Source: Sphingomonas corticis (lineage in GTDB: Bacteria; Pseudomonadota; Alphaproteobacteria; Sphingomonadales; Sphingomonadaceae). From it: a stretch of 64,000 nucleotides of DNA. The position numbers and the translations under genes are program-made. Positions 38,758 to 54,237 of this stretch are shown in pieces (the first letter of the stretch is position 1; each line of letters opens with the position of its first letter). A model generated the notes under the pieces. It was not told the DNA's origin. It worked only from the letters and a program-made list of their open reading frames with translations, and made no database searches. Where the stretch lies: contig NZ_JAAVJH010000001.1 in assembly GCF_012035195.1 (NCBI RefSeq), forward strand, positions 372,001 to 436,000, written 5' to 3'.

Positions 38758-39282
38758 CTAGCGTAGCGCCACGGCGAGGCGGGCGCCGATCATGTCGAGC
38801 CCCGGGTTCTGCGCGCCGAAGATCTGCGCGTGGCTGAGGTGTGTCCACGTCAGTTCCGCGGTGACGCGCGGCGCGACGGCGGTGCCGATGCCCAGTTCGG
38901 GCTCGAACAGCACGCGGCTGCCCAGGTCGGTGTAGATGTTCGTCCGCCGGTCCAGCCGGGTCGACGGGCCGTCGTGCACCGCAATGCCGATGCCCGGCCG
39001 CAGGAACCAGCCGCCCACCGGCACCTTCAGCGCGACGCCCGCCGCGACGAAGCTGGTGTCACCGGCGGTGTTGAGCGATCCGAAGGCGTAGGGCTGCAAC
39101 GCCGCCCCGCCGATCCGCGCGACGGGCGCGAGCCGGACGCCCGCCTGCACGTCGACCCCGCGCTCGCCGGTATCGAAGGTGAGCGGCGTGTCGACGCCGT
39201 GGGCGAGGATGCCGCCGAACACCTCCTGCGCGTGCGCCGCGGGGGCGGCGAGCAGGAGGAACGGCGCGACGATGCGGATCAT
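38758..39282 (-). CDS. PagL-like lipid A 3-O-deacylase
   Basis: A 174-residue outer-membrane beta-barrel candidate with a cleavable signal peptide (1-18, AAPAAHAQ) and alternating beta strands. The C-terminal signature WTHLSHAQIFGAQNPGLD matches PagL/acyloxyacyl hydrolase: His148 and Ser150 are in the catalytic H-x-S arrangement. The third residue, Glu in Pseudomonas PagL, aligns with Asp163 here. PagL removes the 3-O-acyl chain from lipid A in the outer leaflet. It is the first gene of a probable three-gene unit with the ester hydrolase and paralog A. Confidence 0.78.
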   Translation of the reverse strand: MIRIVAPFLLLAAPAAHAQEVFGGILAHGVDTPLTFDTGERGVDVQAGVRLAPVARIGGAALQPYAFGSLNTAGDTSFVAAGVALKVPVGGWFLRPGIGIAVHDGPSTRLDRRTNIYTDLGSRVLFEPELGIGTAVAPRVTAELTWTHLSHAQIFGAQNPGLDMIGARLAVALR

Positions 39283-39403
39283 CGCCCCAGCCTAGCCGAA
39301 GCCAGGTGCCGGGCAAGGGGTTAGAAGGCGGGATCGATCCCGGCGCGCGCGTGCCGGTCCGCGACGAAGTGCAGCGAACCGGGCGCGCGGCGCGCCGCGC
39401 CGC

Positions 39404-40696
39404 TCAGATCCGCTCGGGCTGGCGGTAGAGTTGCGCCTCCACGTCGTCTCGCATCAGGTTGCGGTCGAGCGCGATCGGCTCCGGCGCGCCGCCGCCGGTC
39501 GCGCCGCCGACGAGGAACGAGGCCGAGGTGCGGCCCTCGCTGCCGTCGGGCAGGCGGTAGCGGGCGTCGGCGACGATCACGGGGCGGAACGCGCCGGTGC
39601 CCAGCGCGGCGCGGTTCATCGCCAGGGTGGCGTCCACCCGCGTCCCCTCCCCCGCGGCGATCGTCATCGGCGACACGGCCGCGTCCTCGCGCGGGTCGAT
39701 CAGCAGGCGCTCCATCTCCGTGGCGTCGTCGGCGGAGAGCATGAAGGTGGCGATGCGCACGTCCTCCGCCGCGACCGGGCCGGCGTTGCCCACGGTCAGT
39801 TCGATCTCGACCAGCGCCTCGTCGACGTTGGTGCCCGCGCGCACCGGACGCATCGCGAACTCCAGCCACGGGCGATCTCCCGGCGATTCGGCCGCGGTGA
39901 GCGCGGCGACGTCGTCGCTGTCGGCGGGGGCGACGCTCGCCTCCTCCGCCGCCACCGGGACGACCGGCGCGTCGGGCACGGGATCGTGCCGCGGCGTCAC
40001 CAGCGGCGCGGCGGCCATCGCCGCGGGGGCGGCGCGCACCGGGCCAGGCTCGACCGCCGCCGGGCCGGCGGCGCCGTACTCGGCGGGCGCGGGCTCGCCC
40101 CATTGATCCTCCGCCTCGTCGGCCTTGCGGCGGCGCAGGAAAAAGAAGGCGCCGGCGGCGACGATCAGCGCGGCGATGACGGCGAGCGGCCACACCGGCG
40201 CGCCGCCTTCCTGCGCCGGCTGCGCAACGGCCGGTGCCGAAGCCGGCCGGGCCGGCTCTGCGGCGGTGGGGGAAGTCTCCCCCGGGGCTGCGGGCGCCGC
40301 GGCCGTTAACGAAGGTGTGGCGGAAGCCGTGGGCTGCGGCCGTGCGGCCGGCGCCTCGGTGCGGGCGGCGGCGCGGACCGCCGGTGCGGCGGCCGCCTCG
40401 CGGGGCGGGGCGGCACGGCGGCTCGCGCGGCGCTCGGCGGCGCGCTCCTCATCCTCGGCCGCAGCCTGTGCGGCGGCTTCCGGATTGATCGGCGTCGCGC
40501 TGTCACCGGAAGCGGGGCTCGACGGCGTCGCGGTCTGCGGCGCGGCGGTGGACGCGACGGGCGGCGGCGTGACCGGCACGACCTGCCCGGCGGCGGGCCC
40601 GGGTGTCGGCGGGACCTGCTGCGCCAGCGCGGGGGCGGACATCGTGACGGCGGCCGAGATCATCAGCGCCGCGCGCACGGATCGGTTCCTCTCCAT
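39404..40696 (-). CDS. Pro/Ala-rich single-span membrane protein, paralog B
   Basis: A 430-residue protein related to that at 35609-36763. It has a signal peptide (1-26, MSAPALAQ), an Ala/Pro/Thr-rich stalk of about 140 residues including an acidic/basic patch (EDEERAAERRASRR), a membrane span (about 171-188, WPLAVIAALIVAAGAFFFL) with stop-transfer RRRKADE, an Ala-rich linker, and a C-terminal domain with WLEFAMRPVRAGTNV, AAEDVRIATFMLSADDATEME and a DARYRLPDGSEGRTSASFLVG-type end. The start MERNR at 40696 is chosen because GGGAG lies 6 bases upstream; ATGs at 40711 and 40720 are alternatives. It is divergent from rpoB. Function unknown. Confidence 0.72.
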   Translation of the reverse strand: MERNRSVRAALMISAAVTMSAPALAQQVPPTPGPAAGQVVPVTPPPVASTAAPQTATPSSPASGDSATPINPEAAAQAAAEDEERAAERRASRRAAPPREAAAAPAVRAAARTEAPAARPQPTASATPSLTAAAPAAPGETSPTAAEPARPASAPAVAQPAQEGGAPVWPLAVIAALIVAAGAFFFLRRRKADEAEDQWGEPAPAEYGAAGPAAVEPGPVRAAPAAMAAAPLVTPRHDPVPDAPVVPVAAEEASVAPADSDDVAALTAAESPGDRPWLEFAMRPVRAGTNVDEALVEIELTVGNAGPVAAEDVRIATFMLSADDATEMERLLIDPREDAAVSPMTIAAGEGTRVDATLAMNRAALGTGAFRPVIVADARYRLPDGSEGRTSASFLVGGATGGGAPEPIALDRNLMRDDVEAQLYRQPERI

Positions 40697-40782
40697 CTCT
40701 ATCTCTCCCATCGTTTGCACGGATCAACCCGCTGCGAAACGGATCGGTTCCGGAACGGACGCTTCCGGCATGTCGGCCGGCG

Positions 40783-40811
40783 TTGACATGGTGCGGGCAC
40801 GTCCCTATTTC
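40783..40811 (+). promoter_or_regulatory. Promoter-like site of rpoBC
   Basis: TTGACA (40783-40788), a 17-base spacer and TATTTC (40806-40811) make a near-consensus sigma-70 promoter. It leaves a leader of about 180 nt before rpoB. The 301-bp gap 40697-40997 contains no rplL or other gene, so rpoBC appears to be transcribed from this site independently of the rplKAJL genes. Confidence 0.75.
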
Positions 40812-40997
40812 CCGATCACTTCCACAGCACCGGGACATGGGGCGCCGTCGCGCAGCGCCCCGCACGTATGGTGCCGCGGAAACAGGACGCCGAAGGCTGC
40901 CGTCGCCTGCCCCGACATCGGGACAGGCAGACGAGCGGCCTTTTTCCGTTCTGTCACGAAGCGCTCGTGATTTCCTGCTGAGAGGCAAACAGGCACC

Positions 40998-45191
<4,194 letters not shown>

Positions 45192-45202
45192 GGAGCAACC
45201 GC

Positions 45203-45337
45203 CTTCCCTTTCCCGGCGGGAGAGGGAGGGAGCGGCCGCAGGCCGCGGAAGGGTGAGGGCGAGCTAGGCGCGCCTGTCACCCTCACCTTCCCACCCGGCT
45301 GCGCCGGGCGGGCCCCTTCCTCTCCCAAGGGAGAGGA
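45203..45337. repeat. Palindromic repeat between rpoB and rpoC
   Basis: The spacer is a composite of inverted segments. A purine/pyrimidine arm CCTTCCCTTTCCCGGCGGGA with GAGAGGGAGGG stands at the left, GGAAGGGTGAGGG and CCCTCACCTTCCC face each other in the middle, and CCCTTCCTCTCCCAAGGGAG stands at the right. Hairpins of GCGGCCGC and CCCGGCTGCGCCGGG type are embedded. The CCCTCACC...CTCTCCC pattern is a common sphingomonad intergenic repeat, as far as I recall. It ends a few bases before the rpoC ribosome-binding site. Confidence 0.7.
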
Positions 45338-45351
45338 GAAAGAGGTTGAAA

Positions 45352-49638
<4,287 letters not shown>

Positions 49639-49662
49639 TCCACCGACCTCGGTGGAGAACGA

Positions 49663-49700
49663 GGGCCGTCGATCCTGCAGGATCGGCGGCCCTTCGTCGT
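49663..49700 (+). terminator. rpoBC terminator
   Basis: GGGCCGTCGATCC and GGATCGGCGGCCC form a 13-base stem with one mismatch and a TGCA loop, followed by TTCGTCGTT, 25 bases after the rpoC stop. It is a plausible intrinsic terminator with a poor U-run. Confidence 0.7.
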
Positions 49701-49745
49701 TGATGCGCCCCGTAGAGACAAGGTTCCGGTCGGCCCTTCACCTTC

Positions 49746-49759
49746 ATAAGCATGCTTAT
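49746..49759. promoter_or_regulatory. Palindromic MarR-type operator
   Basis: ATAAGCATGCTTAT is a perfect 14-bp palindrome in a locally AT-rich island of an otherwise very GC-rich region. It is directly followed by TATTAT, a possible -10 element, and lies 13 bases before the MarR gene start. Position and symmetry suggest autorepression of the marR-emrA-emrB operon. Confidence 0.65.
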
Positions 49760-49772
49760 TATATGTGCACGC

Positions 49773-50213
49773 ATGACGGAATCGATCGGCTTCCTCCTCT
49801 CCGACACCTCCCGCCTCCTCCGGCGCCGCTTCGACGAGCGCGCGCGGGCGATCGGGGTCACGCGCCCGCAATGGCGCGCGCTGACCGCGCTCAGCCGCGC
49901 CGAGGGCATCAACCAGGGCGCGCTGGCCGAGCGGCTGGAGGTGGAGCCCATCACGCTGTGCCGGATGGTCGACCGGCTGGCGGAAGCGGATCTGGTCGAG
50001 CGTCGCCGCGATCCCGGCGACCGGCGGGCGTGGCGCATCTTCCTCACCGACCGCTCGCGCCCGCTGCTCGACGAACTGCGCGGGATCGGCGGAGACGTGA
50101 TCGAACGCGCGCTGGACGGGATGGACGAGGCCGACCGCGAGGCCCTGGTCCGCGCGCTGGAGCGCATACGCGAGAATCTGTCCGCCGAGACGAAGGAGGC
50201 TGCGCATGGCTGA
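49773..50213 (+). CDS. MarR family transcriptional regulator
   Basis: A 146-residue winged-helix regulator. The MarR core is RPQWRALTALSRAEG, then QGALAERLEVEPITLCRMVDRL (recognition helix), then the wing RRDPGDRRAWRIFLT. It is expected to repress the downstream efflux genes and be relieved by a small phenolic or lipophilic ligand. ATG 49773 is preferred over ATG 49752, since the earlier start falls inside the operator palindrome. Its last 8 bases overlap the emrA-like gene, so the three genes form one operon. Confidence 0.88.
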   Translation: MTESIGFLLSDTSRLLRRRFDERARAIGVTRPQWRALTALSRAEGINQGALAERLEVEPITLCRMVDRLAEADLVERRRDPGDRRAWRIFLTDRSRPLLDELRGIGGDVIERALDGMDEADREALVRALERIRENLSAETKEAAHG

Positions 50214-51297
50214 CGCCGACCCGCATCGCGCGCCCGTGGTCGATGCCAACGCCCCCGCGGCCGACGTTCCGAGCCTGACGCCCGACGCCGCCGCGCTGCC
50301 GCGCCGCCGCTGGGTGCGGCTGGCGCTGCTGCTCGGCGTGCCCCTGCTGATCGCGCTGGTGGGCGGCTGGTTCTACCTGACGTCGGGCCGCTACGTGTCG
50401 ACCGACAACGCCTATGTGCGGCAGGACATGGTCTCCGTCAGTCCCGACGTGTCGGGCCGCATCGTCGCGGTCAACGTGCGCGAGAACCAGGGGGTGAAGG
50501 CGGGCGACGTCCTGTTCCGCATCGATCCCGAGCCGTTTCGCATCGCGCTGGCGCAGGCCGACGCGGCACTGGCGGAGGCGCGCGTCGACCTGGCGACGAA
50601 GGCGACCGACACCGGGGGCGCGGCGGCGGACCTGCAGAGCGCCAGCGCGGACCTGACGCTGGCGCAGGCGACGTACCAGCGGCAGGACGCGCTGATGCAG
50701 CGCGGCTTCACCACCCGCGCCTCCTTCGACGCCGCGACGCAGGCGGTGGCCGCCGCTCGCGCCCGGGTCGCCGCGGCGCAGGCGAGCGCGGCGCGCGCGC
50801 GCCAGCAGCTCGGCTCCGGCAATGCCGCGGGCACGCCCGCCGCGATCCAGGCGGCACAGGCACGCCGCGCCCAGGCCGCGCTGAACCTGGAACGCACGGT
50901 CGTCCGCGCCCCCACGGATGGTGTGGTCAGCCAGACCAGCCGGTTGCAGGTAGGCAACATCACGCCGTCCGGCGTCCCCGCGCTCAGCCTGGTCGCCAGC
51001 CAGGCGGCGTGGGTCGAGGCGAACTTCAAGGAGACCGACCTCGACCACATGCGCGTCGGCCAGTCGGTCGACATTGAGCTGGACGCCTATCCCGAACTCG
51101 ACATCCACGGCCGCGTGCAGTCGATCGGGGCGGGCACGGGGTCCGAGTTCTCCGTGCTGCCGGCGCAGAATGCGAGCGGCAATTGGGTGAAGGTGACGCA
51201 ACGCGTGCCCGTGCGCATCGCGATCGAGGGCCGTCCGCCACGTGCGCTGATCGCGGGACTTTCCGCGGACGTGAAGGTGGATACGGGCGAGCGCTGA
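50206..51297 (+). CDS. HlyD/EmrA family membrane fusion protein
   Basis: A 363-residue periplasmic adaptor. A cytosolic N-terminus of about 35 residues is followed by a membrane anchor (about 36-58), the EmrA signature GRYVSTDNAYVRQD, a lipoyl/barrel-sandwich domain split by an Ala-rich helical hairpin (about 105-215), and a beta-barrel C-terminus (ASQAAWVEANFKETDLDHM). It links the inner-membrane MFS pump to an outer-membrane channel that is not encoded nearby. It overlaps MarR by 8 bp and the transporter gene by 1 bp. Confidence 0.92.
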   Translation: MADADPHRAPVVDANAPAADVPSLTPDAAALPRRRWVRLALLLGVPLLIALVGGWFYLTSGRYVSTDNAYVRQDMVSVSPDVSGRIVAVNVRENQGVKAGDVLFRIDPEPFRIALAQADAALAEARVDLATKATDTGGAAADLQSASADLTLAQATYQRQDALMQRGFTTRASFDAATQAVAAARARVAAAQASAARARQQLGSGNAAGTPAAIQAAQARRAQAALNLERTVVRAPTDGVVSQTSRLQVGNITPSGVPALSLVASQAAWVEANFKETDLDHMRVGQSVDIELDAYPELDIHGRVQSIGAGTGSEFSVLPAQNASGNWVKVTQRVPVRIAIEGRPPRALIAGLSADVKVDTGER

Positions 51298-52856
51298 TGG
51301 CGACGGCCGCCGGTTCCGTGCGGGCTGCGCCGGTGGAGGGCCGCCCCCTCCTGCCCGTGCGCAACCGCGGGCTGCTGACCGTCGGCGTCATGGGCGCGAT
51401 GGTGATGCAGATCCTGGACACGACGATCGCCAACGTCGCGTTGCCGCACATGCAGACGTCGCTGGGCGCCACCGTGGATACGGTCACCTGGGTGCTGACG
51501 AGCTACATCGTCGCCACCGCCATCGCGCTGCCCGCCACCGGCTGGCTTTCCGACCGGATCGGCAGCCGCAACCTGTTCCTCGTGTCCGTCGGCGGCTTCG
51601 TCATCGCGTCGATGCTCTGCGGCATCGCCACCAGCCTGCCGGAGATGGTCGCCTTCCGCGTGCTGCAAGGCATCTGCGCCGCCTTCATCAACCCGCTGTC
51701 GCAGACGGCCATGCTCGACATCAACCCGCCCGAGCGCGCCGCGAAGGCGATGAGCGTGTGGGGCATGGGCGTGATGGTGGGGCCGATCATGGGGCCGGTG
51801 ATCGGCGGCTTCCTGACGGAGAATTACGACTGGCGCTGGGTGTTCTACGTCAACGTGCCGGTCGGCGTGCTGACCTTCGCGATCCTCTGGTTCCTCCTGC
51901 CCTCTCGCGAGAAGGCGCAGCGGTCGTTCGACTATGCCGGCTTCGTCTACGTCGGCGTGGCGGTGGCCGCGTTCCAGCTGATGCTCGACCGCGGGCAGAG
52001 CGAGGATTGGTTCGAGAGCTGGGAGATCGTCGCCGAGGGCCTCGTCGCCGCCGCCGCCGCGTGGATGGCGGTGGTCCACCTGACGACGGCACCGCGCCCG
52101 CTGTTCGATCGCGCGCTGTTCCACAACCGCAACCTGGTGATGGGCATGATCTTCATGGTCGTCGTCGGCATCTCCACCATGGCGCCGATGGCGCTGCTGC
52201 CGCCGATGCTCCAGCAATTGTTCGGCTATCCCGTGATCGACACCGGCATGATGATGGCGCCGCGCGGCGTCGGCGTGCTGTTCACCATGTGGCTGGCGGG
52301 GCAGATGATGGGGAAGGTGGACACGCGGATCGTCATCATGACGGGCCTCGTCATCTTCGCCTGGTCACTGCGGATGATGGCGAACTACTCGTTGGAGATG
52401 GATTACTGGCCGGTGGTGAGCGCGGGGTTCATCCAGGGGCTGGGCATGGGGCTGGTCTTCATGCCGCTGAACGCCCTCGCCTTCGCGACACTGGACGGCA
52501 AGTACCGGACCGACGGGGCGAGCATCCTGAACCTGATGCGGTCGATCGGCCAGTCGGCGGGGATCTCGATGGTGACGGTGCTCCTGGCCCGCAACATCCA
52601 GACCAGCCACGCCGACCTCGCCGCCCACGTGACCGCGAACACGATCCCCGCGGTCAACCTGGCGCAGATCGACCGGTTCGGCAGCCTGTCCGACGCGACG
52701 CTGGGCATGGCGGACGCGATGGTGAACCGGCAGGCGGCCATGATCGCCTATATCGACGACTTCTATCTGATGGCCTGGATCTCGATCGCGGTGGTGCCGC
52801 TGGTGCTCCTGCTGAGGAAGCCCAGGGGCAAGGTGGAGGTGGTGCATTCCGAGTGA
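51297..52856 (+). CDS. DHA2 family (EmrB-type) multidrug efflux MFS transporter
   Basis: A 519-residue, 14-span major facilitator of the DHA2/EmrB group. Visible signatures: LDTTIANVALPHMQ in span 1 (motif D1), GWLSDRIGSRNLFL (motif A), and GVMVGPIMGPVIGGFL (antiporter motif C). Substrates are expected to be hydrophobic toxicants expelled by proton antiport together with the EmrA-like protein. The ATG at 51297 overlaps the emrA stop (TGATG). It ends the operon; only degraded repeat sequence follows before asd, which is convergent. Confidence 0.93.
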   Translation: MATAAGSVRAAPVEGRPLLPVRNRGLLTVGVMGAMVMQILDTTIANVALPHMQTSLGATVDTVTWVLTSYIVATAIALPATGWLSDRIGSRNLFLVSVGGFVIASMLCGIATSLPEMVAFRVLQGICAAFINPLSQTAMLDINPPERAAKAMSVWGMGVMVGPIMGPVIGGFLTENYDWRWVFYVNVPVGVLTFAILWFLLPSREKAQRSFDYAGFVYVGVAVAAFQLMLDRGQSEDWFESWEIVAEGLVAAAAAWMAVVHLTTAPRPLFDRALFHNRNLVMGMIFMVVVGISTMAPMALLPPMLQQLFGYPVIDTGMMMAPRGVGVLFTMWLAGQMMGKVDTRIVIMTGLVIFAWSLRMMANYSLEMDYWPVVSAGFIQGLGMGLVFMPLNALAFATLDGKYRTDGASILNLMRSIGQSAGISMVTVLLARNIQTSHADLAAHVTANTIPAVNLAQIDRFGSLSDATLGMADAMVNRQAAMIAYIDDFYLMAWISIAVVPLVLLLRKPRGKVEVVHSE

Positions 52857-52888
52857 GGCGTCTGCGTGCGGCAGCCTGCCTCCGCTGA

Positions 52889-52965
52889 ACCGCCTTCGTT
52901 CAGGCCGATCGAAGCCCAAGGCGACACGCGTGCGGCATTGCTTCGACTTCGCTCAGCATGAACGG
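52889..52965. repeat. Degenerate palindromic repeat after the efflux operon
   Basis: CTTCGACTTCGCTCAGCATGAACGG (in two parts, 52941-52965) and CCGCCTTCGTTCAGGC upstream resemble the halves of the elements at 22198 and 63175 but are more decayed. The 189-bp gap between the transporter and asd, which converge here, holds nothing else recognisable. Confidence 0.5.
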
Positions 52966-53045
52966 ATGCGGCTGCTCCCGGCTCGCTGATCGGCAGAACA
53001 TTCGGACGGGCACCAGAGCGGCACCCGCCCTCGATCACCGACTCG

Positions 53046-54071
53046 CTACGCCTTCTTGAGGTGCCGCCGCCCCAGCAGCTCGGCGATCTGCACCGCGTTC
53101 AGCGCCGCGCCCTTGCGCAGATTGTCGCTGACGCACCACAGCGCGAGGCCGTTCTCCACCGTCGGATCCTCGCGCACGCGGCTGACGTAGGTCGCGTCGT
53201 CGCCCGCGCTCTCGATCGGCGTGACGTATCCGCCGTCCTCGCGCTTGTCGACCAGCATCACGCCGGGCGCCTCGCGCAGGATCTTCTGCGCGTCCTCGGC
53301 GGAAAGCTCGTTCTCGAACTCGACGTTCAGCGCCTCGGAATGGCCGACGAACACGGGCACGCGCACGCAGGTGGCGACGACCTTGATCTTCGGATCGAGG
53401 ATCTTCTTCGTCTCGACCACCATCTTCCACTCTTCCTTGGTCGACCCGTCGTCCAGGAAGCTATCGATGTGCGGGATCACGTTGAAGGCGATCTGCTTGG
53501 TGAACTTCTTCGGCTCCGCGGGATCGCCGACGAAGATGTTGCGGCTCTGTTCGAACAGCTCGTCCATGCCGGTCTTTCCCGCGCCCGACACCGACTGGTA
53601 GGTCGCGACGACCACGCGCCGGATCGTCGCGGCGTCGTGCAGCGGCTTCAGCGCGACCACCATCTGCGCGGTGGAGCAATTGGGATTGGCGATGATGTTC
53701 TTCGCGCGGTAGCCGTCGATCGCGGCCGCGTTCACCTCCGGCACGATCAGCGGCACGTCCGGATCCATACGGTAGAGCGAGGAATTGTCGATCACGGTGC
53801 ACCCGGCGGCGGCGAACTTGGGCGCGTAGACCTTCGTCGCCTCGCTGCCGATCGCGAACAGCGCCATGTCCCAGCCGGCGGGATCGAAATGCTCGATGTT
53901 CTTCACCGTCAGCATCCGGCCGGTGTCGCCGTATTCGATCTGGTCGCCGGTGGAGCGCGAGGAGGCGAGGACGGCGATCTCGTCCGCCGGAAACTGCCGC
54001 TCCGCCAGGATGTTCACCATCTCGCGTCCGACATTGCCCGTCGCCCCGGCGACCACGATACGATAACCCAT
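53046..54071 (-). CDS. asd: Aspartate-semialdehyde dehydrogenase
   Basis: Asd reduces aspartyl phosphate to aspartate semialdehyde with NADPH, a branch point to lysine, diaminopimelate, threonine and methionine. The 341-residue protein has the nucleotide-binding VVAGATGNVGREM, the catalytic Cys132 in NPNCSTAQ, SVSGAGKTGMDEL, and HIDSFLDDG; VGHSEALNVEF provides the second catalytic region. Start MGYRIVVAG at 54071 is clear. The frame remains open far upstream only because it shadows the plus-strand coiled-coil gene. It is divergent from that gene across 166 bp. Confidence 0.97.
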   Translation of the reverse strand: MGYRIVVAGATGNVGREMVNILAERQFPADEIAVLASSRSTGDQIEYGDTGRMLTVKNIEHFDPAGWDMALFAIGSEATKVYAPKFAAAGCTVIDNSSLYRMDPDVPLIVPEVNAAAIDGYRAKNIIANPNCSTAQMVVALKPLHDAATIRRVVVATYQSVSGAGKTGMDELFEQSRNIFVGDPAEPKKFTKQIAFNVIPHIDSFLDDGSTKEEWKMVVETKKILDPKIKVVATCVRVPVFVGHSEALNVEFENELSAEDAQKILREAPGVMLVDKREDGGYVTPIESAGDDATYVSRVREDPTVENGLALWCVSDNLRKGAALNAVQIAELLGRRHLKKA

Positions 54072-54237
54072 GCTGCTTCCCCGTGCGAACTGTGCCGCGC
54101 TCCTAGGCCGCGGGCACGCGGATGGGAAGCGCGCGGCGCTTTGGCCGGGTAAAGCCGCGGTTGCCGGTCGGCCGCATCCGCACTCGGTCCACCGCCTCGG
54201 GCCTTTCGCAGGCACGGAAAGATGATACACCCGGGCG

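Noticed and set aside
33453..40696. Accessory block as a recent genomic island
   Set aside because: Base composition matches the flanks and there is no integrase, tRNA or direct repeat, so recent transfer is not supported.
49752..49772. Upstream ATG start for the MarR regulator
   Set aside because: It lies inside the perfect operator palindrome and would add seven residues (MLIICAR) outside the family norm.
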